NCBI GenBank assembly: GCA_905250025.1
Contig: CAJNOJ010000204.1
Location: forward strand, 1-64,000
Source: Adineta ricciae
Lineage: Eukaryota; Rotifera; Eurotatoria; Adinetida; Adinetidae
Direction of reading: 5' to 3'
Length of the DNA stretch: 64,000 bases
Positions within the stretch are counted from its first letter, which is position 1; every line of letters begins with the position of its first letter. A program made the translations under genes and the position numbers. The notes beneath the pieces are model-generated. The model ran no database searches, was not told where the DNA came from, and saw only the letters and a list, made by a program, of their open reading frames with translations. Of this stretch, positions 1 to 12,169 are shown piece after piece.

Positions 1-2
1 GT

Positions 3-180
3 CAACGAAATGATCTCGACAAATTTAAATCATGTCAAAGAAAAGTTTTAGAAATGGTTGCACAAACAGATGTTGATGATGATGATGGAACTATTTATAA
101 AACATATGTATCTCAATGGGAACAAGAATATGCCATTGATAATCAAAAACTTAGAAAAGCTTTTGCAAAGAAATCTTAAT
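3..180 (+). CDS. 3' end of an unrecognised gene
   Basis: An open frame enters from the left edge and stops at TAA 178-180, giving 58 residues. It is hydrophilic and probably helical, with an acidic stretch VDDDDG and a basic end FAKKS. The codon choice (AT-rich third positions) matches the neighbouring genes, which supports real coding. I recognise no domain, and the start lies outside the window. The next gene starts on the same strand 317 bp later. Confidence 0.5.
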
Positions 181-497
181 TTTCTTCAAAACCGAAATTT
201 TCTCTTTATTTATTCATTTTCATTTTATATTTCAATTTTTATTCAGGTTTTTTTTTTCATCGATAATAAACGACTGATATCATATGAAAACAAGTGAATA
301 GATGTCACTGATTTGTTATAAACCACAAAAGAAAGCAAGCACGCATGCCGTAGTTCATAAGCATTTGTCTCTCGATTGACCAACGATTTAAATAGGATGA
401 CTAATGTAACTTGTTTCACTTGGTTGATTAAAGAGAGAAATACGAAATCACCGATGAACATTTGTATATTTTCATTCGAAAACTTGTTCAATCAACC
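181..497. other. intergenic, nothing recognised
   Basis: AT-rich spacer between the partial gene and the helicase gene, with long T runs at 193-260. It presumably holds the 3' UTR of the first gene and the 5' flank of the second. No RNA gene or clear promoter element was seen. Confidence 0.5.
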
Positions 498-3400
498 ATG
501 ACGTCATCAAATTCTGTCGGTGGAAATTTTGGTGATATTAAAAGTTTTGTGTATGCATGGTTGGGAAAACAAAATAAGTTACCAAATTATGAAATCACTC
601 AACAAGGTACCAAACAAAGAATTCGATTCAAATGTGAAGTATGTTTCTATTTCAATCAATCACGTTTTTTTTTGTCAATTAATGATTTAGTTAACGGTAT
701 TGACATATCCATACACTGCTGTGGGAAATTCAACAAATAAAAAAGATGCTCAAACAAATGCCGCAATCGATTTCTGTCAATATCTCGTTCGCGAAGGAAA
801 AATGACACAAAATGAACTCGAACCATATTTAGTAAATGACTTTTTCCGGACAAATCAATCGTATTCTTCAACATATTTTAGCCATCAAAGAATTCTTCTG
901 TTCTAACAAGTCAAACACTTGGAACATTACCAGATGGTCTCGTACCTCCACATATGCTTCAACAAAATACGACAACAAGTGAATTTCTTCGAAAATCAAT
1001 TTTCTTAACTGTAACATTCACTTTGATTATTTAGATACTACGAGTTCACAATCTACTCTTCTTCCCTATCGATCAGGACCACCCAGCGCTTATCTTGAAC
1101 AGATTCATTCTGGTCGAAAAATGCTCGAAGAAGTCAGTAGACTTCATTTTTCCGGTGATGTTAAAGAATAAAGTATTTTTAGCAAGAAGAAACTGATACA
1201 AACGCATCGATTCACGGAAATTGGACAATCGAAAATGCCAAAGGACGTTTACATCAATATTTACAAAAGAATAATCTTCCACAAGAGTACAAATACACCG
1301 CGAGTGGCCCAGATAACCTTCGGTTTGTTAGTTTGTTTTTTTGAGAAAAAAAAATGATCAATACCACTACTTCGACACTTTCTAATCTGAGAAACCAAAG
1401 GTCAATTGATCTTGCTTTGATATCTGATCAAGATCGATTGATCGTTAATCAACAATCGAAACGAAGAATGGCATTGATCATTTGATTTTCATTTGTAGAA
1501 TGTTTTCAACGATCGTAAATATTCTAGAACGTTTTTTGCTGAATTATCTGTTTATATACGAGAACGAAATCAAAGTAATTTGAGAAAAATACAGAAAATG
1601 AAAGAGACAATCGATATTTTTAGCAATTTATGCGAGAGAAAATGGATCAACGAAACAAATTGCTTCGAAAAGTTGTGCACTTGCACTTGTTCGACAATTG
1701 TATCATTTAAATCTCATCGAAATATTTACTGGTGAAAAAAAGAAAAAACAAATCGAAAAAGTATTCTCAACATACTTGATTTCAGAAGAAAATTTCTTTT
1801 ATTGTGTTTTAGACAACACCATTTCGTGTTAACGTCAGTAATGAAATCGTCGAAGAACTCGATCGTGTTATTCAATCCTTCGACATTCATCCAATTAACG
1901 TACGAAAAGAACGATAAAACATGAATAAACATTCGAAAAATCNATATTTACTGGTGAAAAAAAGAAAAAACAAATCGAAAAAGTATTCTCAACATACTTC
2001 ATTTCAGAAGAAAATTTCTTTTATTGTGTTTTAGACAACACCATTTCGTGTTAACGTCAGTAATGAAATCGTCGAAGAACTCGATCGTGTTATTCAATCC
2101 TTCGACATTCATCCAATTAACGTACGAAAAAAACGATAAAACATGAATAAACATTCGAAAAATCTCTTCTTCAGATCATTGATGAACAATCTGACAAATC
2201 TTTACTAAATCGACAAGTTTTAGAACGTTTTCCTGCAAGTGAACGTCGTACAATATCATCGATAATTCAATGGGTACCACCAATACCGAATTGGAATCCA
2301 TGGATAGCATCAAATATCGATGAAGGTCCATTATCAACTGCAACAATGGAATCAATTAGTCAAGATTTACAAAGAGCAGAACAATACAAAACTGAAAATG
2401 AGTTCAAATTTCGTTCACAAGAACGACAGAATTTACCCGTTTTTTCTTATCGACAACAAATACTCGATCAAATCCAACAACATAATGTTATTCTCATTCG
2501 TGGTGCCACGGGTTGTGGAAAAACAACACAAGTAATTCTAAATGAATTTTATTCGACTTTGACAAAGAAATTCTTTAGATTCCTCAATATATACTCGATA
2601 ATGCGATTGAACATGGTCAAGGTGCTTTTTGTAATATCGTTGTGACACAACCTCGACGTATAAGTGCAATTTCAATCGCTGAACGTGTGGCTTGGGGTAA
2701 GAATTTACCTTCTTTTTTCTAAGATTTTTTATTTCTCGTTTATTGATCAGAACGATGTGAAGAATTGGGAAGTTCTTGTGGTTATAGTGTTCGATTTGAA
2801 TCAGTATTTCCACGTCCGTATGGTTCAATCCTATTTTGTACAGTTGGAGTTCTTCTACGGAAATTAGAAAGTGGTCTTCGAGGAATTTCTCATGTTATTG
2901 TTGATGAAATTCGTATGTTTAGTAAATTCAATATGTTTGTCTTTCTCATTTGATGTGTGTTTAGATGAACGAGATATCAATACAGATTTTCTGTTAGTTT
3001 TATTACGTGATATGCTAAATGTTCATCCTGAAATGAAAGTAATTCTGATGTCTGGTATGTTAAAAGAAATTTTCAAAGCAAAATGAACAAAATTTTGTGA
3101 ATTTTTTGTAGCGACGATCGATGTGACTTTATTTCGTGAATATTTTTTTAATTGTTCAATTATTGAAATCGAAGGACGTGTTTTCGATGTTCGAGAATAT
3201 TTTCTTGAAGATATTATTCAATTATTAAATTTTCAAACAAATAATTCAATGACAAATTATCGAAAACAAAACAATCGAAATCGACAAATACAAGACGAAG
3301 ATGACGATTTTGGATATGAAGATTCTCAAACGGATGATGTTGAAGTATTCTGACAATGAAAATACATTCCAATATCAAAAATCTGTTTCTCTTTAGGATA

Positions 3401-6377
3401 CTAATTGTAATTCTATCTGTGATCAACAATATTCTCGTGAAACAGCTTTATCTATGAGTCAATTAAGTGAAAAGACTCTTTCATTTGAATTGATCGAAGT
3501 AAATCAATGAAAATTCATCAGAAAGAAAATCTTTCCTTTTATTTTTCAGGCGTTGATTACATATATTTGTAGTCTGGGTGATGATGGTTCAATTTTAGTC
3601 TTTCTTCCTGGGTGGAATTTGATTCAAGCATTACTCAAATACTTTCAACAACATCCGAGATTCGGTATTTGTTTATTTTCTTTCGATTTCACCCACCAAA
3701 CTTCGATTTGTTAAGGTTCTGCTGCATTTCGATTTCTCCCGTTACATTCTCAATTGCCTCGTGATGAACAACATCGTGTTTTCGAACGTGTTCCATCAGG
3801 TGTGAAGAAGATAATTCTTTCAACAAATATCGCTGAATCAAGTGTAACAATTGATGATGTTGTTTATGTTATTGATTGTTGTAAAGTCAAACAGAAATTG
3901 TTTTCATCACGAAATAACATGACAAATTATGTGACTGTTTGGGCATCGAAAACAAATTTAACACAACGACGAGGACGAGCTGGACGAACACGAGCTGGAT
4001 GTTGTTTTTATTTGTGTTCAAAAGCACGTTATCAACGATTAGATAATTATTTATTACCGGAGATTTTTCGAACACCTTTACATGAATTGGCTTTAGCAAT
4101 TAAATTATTGAAACTAGGAGATATTAAAGCATTTCTCGCTAAAGCTATCGAACAACCACCGATGGACGCGGTTGCCGAAGCCGAATTTACACTTAAACGT
4201 AAGAAAATTCTCTTTTTATTGAAGGAAAAACAAACAACGACAGAGGAATATTTAGAAATGCAAGCAATTGATGATAATGATGAATTGACACCACTCGGCA
4301 AAATCTTAGCTCGATTACCAATTGATCCAAAAATGGGTAAAATGATCATTCTTGGTTGTATTTTCAGGTAAAAATTTTAAAAAAGAAATTTTAACCAAAC
4401 ATAAGATCCATCTGTGATTAATAATCGATATTTATTAAATTCTTCTTCATTATTTAAATCGAGTCGATGAGGTGGTTTACCACTAACTGTACATGTATAA
4501 TCTTTGATTTCACGATATTTTGGTAGACGACTTTGAATTTCTTTTCGTAGAGTTTCTAAACTTATCACAGGTTCATCGATTGTTATGGGATAATAATTTC
4601 CATAAAGAAAACAAAGACGAAAACTCGGCATCCTTCCGATGTTATTTTTTGTAATGAAAACAAAATAAAAGAAGAGAAATTTCTTTTCTTTTTTCACGTT
4701 CTATTAAGAAAAGAAAACATTCGTCTGTGAAGTTATTTTCACCTTGAGAAGATTTGACTTTGGAATATTTAAGTGTGGGTGATGCAGCATGTACAATCGC
4801 ATCGGCGACGAGTTTTCCCGAACCATTTTTACATGATGGAAAACATCTTCGTCATATGCATCGAAATCTCGCCGGAAATCGTTTCTCGGATCATGTGGCT
4901 TTACTTAATGCATTTCAACAATTTGAAAGAGAAAAGTAAAGATTGTTATTTCATACTGTTGCTTTGTGCGAAAAAATCAATTTGTAATGCAGAAATCGAA
5001 ATGGTGAACGAGGTGAAATGGAATTTTGTGAAAGAAAATGTTTGAATTTATCAACAATGCGAATGACATATGAAGCACGAGTAAATCGGATCATTAATTA
5101 GTTTGGAATCGGTTTTCAACATGTTTTTTTTTGTCTTTGTAGAACCAACTTCGCGATATAATGATGATGTCAGGTTTTCCTGAAGAATGTCTCACATCAC
5201 AATGGTTCGATGTCGAACAATCACATTCCAAATTAGATATCGTAGGATTTTCTTGAATTCAAATTGGATTTTCAATTGAATTTGTAGGTCATATCACTTC
5301 TTTGTTATGCACTTTATCCAAATGTTTGTTTTCATGTATCAAAACGAAAATTATTAACGACAGAAGGAAAAGAAGCATTGATACATAAAAATTCTGTGAA
5401 TTGTGGACGTGAAATTCCCGTGTTTCCTTCACCATTCTTTGTTTTTACAGAAAAAGTAACAATATGATTGAAGAAACTTTTCAAATATTTGTATTTCTTC
5501 TAGATCAAAACTCGTGCTGTATCAGCTAAACAAATGTCAATGTCAACTCCTGTTCAATTATTATTATTCGCATCGGATCAAATTGACGTTGTCGAACCTA
5601 ATCTAATCTGTCTCGATAATTGGTTCGAATTGGAATTTTCACAGAAGATATGTGAAATTTGGATTTATTTAGGATTTTGTTGAATATGGATATGAAATTG
5701 GCTTCGAAAATCGTGTCAATTCGACCAGCAATTGAAGCATTGATTGTGCAATGTACTCAAGATCCAAATCAAATTGTTAATCGTCCATCTGCGAACGATC
5801 AATTATGTAATTTAATTCGACTTTTATCCGATCAGCAACTTGAACATGTTTTGTGTGAAAAAATCAATGATAACAATCAACAAAGTACAAATTCAAGGTA
5901 AATTGGATCTTCATATTGAATATTTCTAAAAATTGAAAATTTTTTTAGTGAATCGAATATTAATTTTCAACCAAATGAATTATTTCCATCAAATCGAGGA
6001 TATCATCATGGAAATAATCATCGATCATTTAACAGACCTTGTCATCGAGGAAATTATTCTCAACAACGATCATATCGACCACAAAATGAGTACGAAACAT
6101 ATCAAATAAGATCTTTTTCTTCATTTTCTTTGTTTTTAGTTTTCCTGGAAGTGGTTTTACTTTTCCAAGTGAACCATGTGAAAGATTTCCTTCGTCATCG
6201 TTCAATAATAAACGAACCTTTGACAATACATTTTCATCTTCATCTTCAGATGAGTCGCGAGTAATATCGTCTTATCCATCTGATTGGACGAATCCTCGTG
6301 GCACTTATTCAAATAGTTTTCGAGGTGGAAATCGATTTCCTCGCTTTCCGAAACGAAGTCGATCTCATTTTAACTAA
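498..6377 (+). CDS. DHX9: ATP-dependent RNA helicase A (DHX9/maleless type)
   Basis: DEAH-box helicase that unwinds dsRNA and RNA-DNA hybrids in the nucleus. Domains in order: dsRBD1 (498-832, with [11 protein letters not shown]), dsRBD2 (about 1187-1740, with [13 protein letters not shown] and [20 protein letters not shown]), helicase motif [11 protein letters not shown] (2502-2531), Ia TQPRRISA, motif II DEIH (split by the intron 2913-2964), motif [14 protein letters not shown] (3964-3999), a winged-helix/ratchet/OB C-terminal half ([18 protein letters not shown] from 4771), and a Ser/Arg/Gly-rich tail like the RGG tail of DHX9. Many introns of about 50 nt; one near 4370-4770 is about 400 nt and holds an antisense ORF. 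I chose ATG 498 because dsRBD1 begins just after it. The first intron is 639-690 (GTATGT...TTAG). A 221-nt piece is duplicated at n 1943, which would double one 31-codon exon; this is probably an assembly error. Family assignment is firm; exact exon ends are partly inferred. Confidence 0.93.
1722..2164 (+). repeat. 221-bp direct duplication around a single n
   Basis: 1722-1942 and 1944-2164 are the same 221 bases with two visible differences (cttgat/cttcat and aaaagaacg/aaaaaaacg). The single n at 1943 separates them. Each copy holds the end of one helicase exon, a short intron and the next exon. This is what two overlapping contig ends, perhaps two alleles, would give if abutted without merging. 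Confidence 0.9.
4377..4631 (-). CDS. small ubiquitin-like-fold candidate nested in a helicase intron
   Basis: An 84-residue frame runs antisense inside the roughly 400-nt intron of the DHX9-type gene, whose other introns are mostly near 50 nt. I start it at the Met of [14 protein letters not shown] rather than 22 codons upstream, where the sequence is a Lys/Phe-rich extension. The order of predicted elements (strand-strand-helix [13 protein letters not shown][21 protein letters not shown] [13 protein letters not shown]) resembles a beta-grasp ubiquitin-like or PB1-type domain. That is an inference from pattern, not a family match. No intron is needed. It could also be an exon of a larger antisense gene or a chance frame, but its composition is protein-like. 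Confidence 0.45.
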   Translation of the reverse strand: MPSFRLCFLYGNYYPITIDEPVISLETLRKEIQSRLPKYREIKDYTCTVSGKPPHRLDLNNEEEFNKYRLLITDGSYVWLKFLF

Positions 6378-6556
6378 TGTTCATCTTTTATTTGTTTTTC
6401 AATTCGTTTTTTCTCATTAAATTGTGAAGAGAAAAAGATCTCTTTGTGTTGTCTAATGAATTTATCAAATTATTCGTCAAGAGAATATTTTTTCGATTTT
6501 TATTTTGAAAAACGAACGTTTAAAAATACTTCGAATGAAAATGTCGTGCAATTTAT

Positions 6557-7435
6557 TTATTCGAAATCATATTCTGGTTTTCCTTGGACATATCCATCTA
6601 TAAATTTTTTCAATATGTCAAAAGGAACTTTGACTTTTTGTACACTCTCATTATTTTCCATGTTTTGAATCCATTCAGCAAGTTTTGGTAGATTTCCATC
6701 AGCATTGAATTGAAATCCAGCATCTTTTAATAGTGGAAGTCTTTCAAACCATGGCCATAACATATAATCAACCATTGCTGGTTTTGATCCACCAAAATAT
6801 GTGTTTTGAAGTGTTTCTTCATATGTGGTTAAGCCTTTATTTATACTTTCAATACCTTCTTTTGGATCTCCTCGTAAAATTTTGTAAAAAGGACCGACGA
6901 CCTGAAAGAAAACAAAGATTTTATATTGAAACGAATAGTATTTTATTTACATTGCTGAATCGTTCGATGAGAACACGTTGTTGGGCGCGAAGATATGGAT
7001 CTGTTGGTTGTAAACGTGTTTGTGGATAGGCTTCATCGAGATAATCACTAACAATCAATGATTCAGGAATAAATCGTGTTTCTTTCGATTGATTATCAAT
7101 CCATTCTAAACTTGGAACTTGACCTGGGGGATTTTTTTTCAAATACCATTCAGGTTTTGCAGTAAGATTTATATTTATTTCTTCATATCTATTTTCAAAA
7201 GTAATCAAAATGTAAATTGTATTTAAAATCTTATTAATCGACTTACGGAATATTTTTTGCAGCTAAGACGAGTTTTGCTCGGTGAACGTATGGGCAAAAA
7301 CGCATTCCGTATAATCGTAATTGACCTTCTTTCAATGTTGGACATTCCGAACCTATATCAACGATTTACATGCGAAATATTCAAATAGAAATTAGTTAAA
7401 ATACCCGATTTGAGATGTTTTGGAACGTTGGACAT
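6557..7435 (-). CDS. GSTO: glutathione S-transferase, omega class
   Basis: Cytosolic thiol transferase or dehydroascorbate reductase of the omega class. The start ATG 7435 opens MSNVPKHLKSG. An intron then leads into LRLYGMRFCPYVHRAKL, where the Cys of FCPY is the omega active-site residue (other GST classes use Tyr or Ser). Next come EININLTAKPEWYLKKNP, the glutathione-site ES of RFIPESLIVSDYLDEAYP, and an all-helical C-terminal domain ending YVQGKPEYDFE. Introns fall near 7345-7404, 7195-7245 and 6903-6951. It is convergent with the helicase gene, with about 180 bp between stop codons. Length is as usual for the class and no defect was seen. Confidence 0.92.
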
Positions 7436-10052
7436 TGTTGACTTTGTTAACAAAAAATATTTGATTAAACTTGATAAAAATACCTTGTACTTAACCTTTG
7501 TTCGCTTGTATTTATACCTCGATGAAGAAATATGCACTGTCATCATGTCAGATACACTTTTTTCCTTTCTTTCTTTCTTTCTTTCGTTCTATTATAAACT
7601 GCCAGTAAACACTTTAGCAGGAAGAATATCGAAGCACGTGAACCAGTGTGCTGAAGCATATGGCAGAAAAACGTGAATTTTCCTCTCAAAATAAACGATG
7701 ATCTTATCCATTGCTCAATCGATAAGCAAAAGAAAATCTTTCACACGTTATATTCATTTATATATGAAAAATTACTTCGAATAGTGATGAAATGAAAAAA
7801 TCAAGAACGAAAACAATCTTTGCGATGATTTTCGTAAATGCCATATGTTTTTATTTTAATGAAAATTATTATTCAAAAAGATCTTTCGGAAATAAAATAT
7901 CCAACAGACATTTTAGGGAATCCATATGACTTTTCTTTATTCTTATGAGATTGATTTCAGGAGAGATACAATAGAAGATTTCTTTAAAACTCTATGAATG
8001 AGATAATAGCAAAGCGAACTTCAAAGTCTTTAAGTAACATTCCATGATATTTTTACGTCGTTGAACTTATTTTTCGATTTTCAATCAAAGTTCACTTCAT
8101 TGATCATTGAAAAGGAAATAATTAATATCTTATTTCAATACAAAACGTCTTAAGTGAAGAAATATTTTTATAATAAAATGTTTTGTCTGTAAAATTGTCA
8201 TTAATTGATATTGATATTGTTGTTTCACATGTGCAAATGTAGAAAGTACAAATCATATATCGATGACTTTTATTTCTTATTTCTTCACTATTAAGAATAG
8301 ACATTGAGCAAAGAAAAACTCTTAAGGATTTTTGAAAAAAGCTTTTGTTGAACTCGATTGTCAGCAAATAAATATTTTAAGAGCTTTTTTAAACTGTCTG
8401 AATACCAATCATCATTCACTAAAAATTGTAATGTATTGTTGAGATGAAATATTTTTGTTTGTACAAGAAAAAACAAATCATGATAATGATTTTCAGCTTG
8501 TATTTTTTAGATCTTTCAAGTTTGAGAATTACTATTCAACGTATAAAAATAACTGTTAAGATGAACTATTAGAAATTGTAAATCTTTGTACAAATCATTG
8601 ATATATTTAACAATCATATTTCTTTAGTTGAATTATTTCTTTTGTAGAATTTATGAACATCCTTTCAACAATAATAGTTAATCGAAGATCTGATTGTTCT
8701 CTCATTGTTTCGAACGTACAATCAGAACTAATAAGTATATACGAGATTTATTACTTAAAAGTAATGCGTTTACAAGCTTTTGCTGGAGAAAGTACAGAAT
8801 CAAACAGGAATATTTTTTCCTTTTTCATTGTTTATGATTATCATCAAAGATCGGATCTATTTATGAAAAATTATCATGAATTTTGTATTGTGTAGATATT
8901 ATTTCGAAGAAAAGCTTTTTTTCTTTACTCAGCATGTTTATGAATGAATAACTAAGAGACATTTTCCAGTCATTCTCTTCAATTTCAGTGCATTTTAAAT
9001 CTTCACTTTAATTGACACTTTCATCGTTTTCTGAGGTATTCAGTTCATTAATTTTATCGACCTTCTTCTTCCAAATGTCTCATTACTTTTGTTCGCACTC
9101 GTTTTGTGAACGATCTTTAAAAATCGTTGTTTATATAGAACATCTGATAGTATAAAGAAAAGTTTCTGCTTTAACAAAGTAGATTAACATGTCGAACAGT
9201 TTTTTCGAAGAAATAAAAAACTTTGATCGTGTAGTCTTTTTATGAGAGAGAGAGAGATAGGAAATGTTAGACACACATCAAACGTTACTTCGGAAAGCAT
9301 TTACCTTAAACAACTAGTTAATAAAAACGGATAAACATAAATTTTTTTTGTTATGACATGTAAAACAATCGAAACGGAGAAACAAAAATATTCGCTTTTG
9401 CGTTTGGAAAGTTTCGATATATGTACAAGGGAGTTTTATAAGAATCCACATCGAATTCTCGTTTAGTTTCAACTATGATGATCAGTAAAGCTATTCAAGC
9501 TGAGTCATAGCGTGAAGCTTTCGAAATAAAATCGTATGTGACTTAAATAGTTATGAATAGATAGAAGGAAATAGAAAATTGTTAATTTTAAGTTGTAGGG
9601 ACGAAAGAGTATTCACAGGAAAACTCTTTTTTTATTTATTTCTTTGATCTGTTACTCATTTTCATTATCTTTTAGAGTACCTAGTAATAATAAGTGTCGA
9701 AATGACCATTATTTCTTTCAACCGTAATTAACCTCTTGAACATCTTGAGAGAAACTATGAAAACTCGTTTTTTTAAGTGGTCCATCAGATGCTCAGAGAA
9801 AGATTTATGACACTTCTGCGAACAACAATTATTTCTCAGTACAAAAAACTATTGAGCATCTTGTATAGTTGAAAGAGTTTTTTGAACTACATATCTAATA
9901 ATATATAAAAGTAAACGATAAAAAGGGGCAAATTTCATTTTCCCTGGAAGCAAAAATTTAGAAGCAAATAAGAAACTATGAGAAATATCAATGTATACAA
10001 TAGAGTATCTTTTTCTTTAATCGTATGAATTAATCTAAGTTTCAATTTCAGA
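7436..10052. other. 2.6 kb without a supportable gene
   Basis: AT-rich non-coding sequence. The longest frame (8653-8895, 80 codons) has no recognisable domain and ordinary intergenic composition, so I do not call it. Short simple repeats occur at 7560-7590 (tttct/ttctt) and 9246-9258 (ga). No RNA gene or transposon end was seen. Confidence 0.6.
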
Positions 10053-11647
10053 ATGAAAGGGATCATATCAGAATCGTACTCTAGTTTATTTTTATTTCTT
10101 GTATTAATATTAATTCCATCAAATGTTGAAAATAATTTATTAGATTGGCAATCATCGACGAATTTATCAAACGTTGGTTATCGATTTCTGCCTGTTAACT
10201 ATCAAGCTTTGATTCTAGCTGAAGTTACAAGTAAATCTTTGTTCACATGTGTTCGAACTTGTCATTCGACAAGTGGTTGTCGTATACTCGATTATGATGA
10301 TCAATCAAAATGGTGTCGTTTGTTTGAAGGTAATATTGCAACAATGGGCTCTATTGACAATTCTTCATCTTCTCAAATGCGTGTTGGATCAATAAAGTTT
10401 TTTCCACAACAATTTATTAATCGTGGTCAATCATGTTCATTTTGTCAAGGTAGTCGATACCTACGATGTCTGAATAATACATGTCAATGTCAACAAAACA
10501 CGTATTTTGATGGATCAATGTGCCAAAGTCAGAAATTACTTGGCGCTTCCTGTTATAATACAAGCGAATGTCGACAAGATTTGAATTACACATGTCTAGC
10601 ACGGCAACAATGTGGTCGTAAGTATATTCTATCTATCCGTTATATAAAATAGAATTCTGTATTCAAATATTAATTCTAGAGAAGAATATATAATAAACGA
10701 TGTTCTTTTTTTTAGCGGCATCGATACAAACCGCAACTATTGTTGCTGGCTATAATAATGGTCAATCTGGAAGTAATTCAACTGGTCTTTCTCATCCTAC
10801 TGGAATATCATTAGGAATCGATAATGCACTTTATGTATCTGACTATAGTAATCATCGTGTTATGAGATTTCCGGAAGGTTCTTTGTTGGGTTCAAGAGTT
10901 GCTGGTACAGGATTTTCAGGTAGCGGTACTAATCAATTGTATGGACCAACTGGTGTTCATGTTGATAAATCATCGAACATCTACGTGGCAGATAGTATGA
11001 ACTATCGAATAATGTTCTGGAAGATGAATGCATCAACTGGTGTTAAAGTGGCTGGTACTGGCTCTGTAGGCAATACATTTAGTTCTTTCGGTGTCATAGC
11101 TGGCATATTTGTTGATCAACAAGGTTTTATTTACATTTGCGATTCAAGTTATCATCGTGTTATGAGATTCTCACCGAATATTACAAATGGTATAATCATT
11201 GGAGGAAATGGTGTAGCAGGTTCTGGGAATAATCAGCTAAACTCGCCCTATGGTATCTATTTTGATGAAGTCCAATCATTTGTTTATGTTGCCGATTCAG
11301 GCAATAATAGAGTACAACGTTTTCAAGTAGATGGATTGATGAATGGAACTACTGTTGCAGGTGGATATGGTGCAGGATCTGCAAATAATCAATTGAATAA
11401 TCCATATTCAGTATGTCTATCAACAACGAATAATGCGTTGTATATTGCAGATCCAGGTAATCAACGAGTACAACTCTGGTATTTGGGCGCAACAAATGGA
11501 GTAACTATTGCAGGTAATGGAGCAATGATTGGAAATAGTTCAACGATGTTAACAGGATCTCTTGATATCAGAATAAATGTAAACAGTACCAACTTGTTCG
11601 TCAGTGAAATGAATTACAATCGAGTATGGCGCTTTCCACTCCTTTAA
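10053..11647 (+). CDS. secreted PAN/NHL-repeat protein
   Basis: 498 residues from two exons (10053-10617 and 10716-11647). A hydrophobic leader (SSLFLFLVLILIPS) marks secretion or membrane insertion. It is followed by an Apple/PAN-like segment (CVRTCHSTSGCRILDYDD...WCRLFEG) and a Cys-rich EGF/EB-like segment (CSFCQGSRYLRCLNNTCQC). Exon 2 is a beta-propeller of about five to six NHL repeats, with the recurring pattern P.G(I/V)..D....YV(A/S)D..N.RV..F at 45-55 residue spacing. NHL propellers bind protein or RNA; with a leader this one is probably an extracellular binder. The 3' splice site CAG lies one base before the ATG, so the mRNA may be trans-spliced or have a 5' UTR intron. Such proteins are numerous in rotifers; the ligand is unknown. 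Confidence 0.85.
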
Positions 11648-12169
11648 CAAATTTCAACATTTAAGTTGAATTATAGAACATATTAACATTCTTTGCATAT
11701 CTTTTTAAGTATTGTACGTAATTGAATATATATTGTTCGAAATAAAATTTATTGTATTCATATTAGTCATTCAGATTGTTCAAAGATTTTTCACCGAATT
11801 TCATGATTTTTGAGTAGAAATTCCTTTTCTCAAAATGGAATCATAGAATTTAAAATAGTAAATTTACTTACATTTTGTTTCTGTTCACACTTATCCCTTT
11901 CGAGTAAGATTAAAAAACAACACACATTTATATATTCAGACTTCCACTGACTCTTCTACTGAACTATATCGATGTGATAATTCAATGATCAGCACATAAT
12001 CAAATGATTTATATATTTGTTGTATAGTTTCATCATTGAGTACATTTGATTGATTATTACCATAAGTTTATATCTCTTTTTTTTGCCTTCTTCTTTCGTA
12101 CTCGTGGAGAGATTATATCTGTGACGAGTAATGTAGAGAAGCTCGGCCATTAAAAGCTAAACGAAAAAG
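11648..12169. other. intergenic, nothing recognised
   Basis: AT-rich spacer between the NHL-repeat gene and the potassium channel gene, both on the plus strand. It includes an AATAAA at about 11741, a plausible poly(A) signal for the NHL gene (aaataaaattt). Confidence 0.5.

Noticed and set aside
8653-8895. 80-codon plus-strand frame in the empty region
   Set aside because: No domain, no splice context, and composition like the surrounding intergenic DNA.
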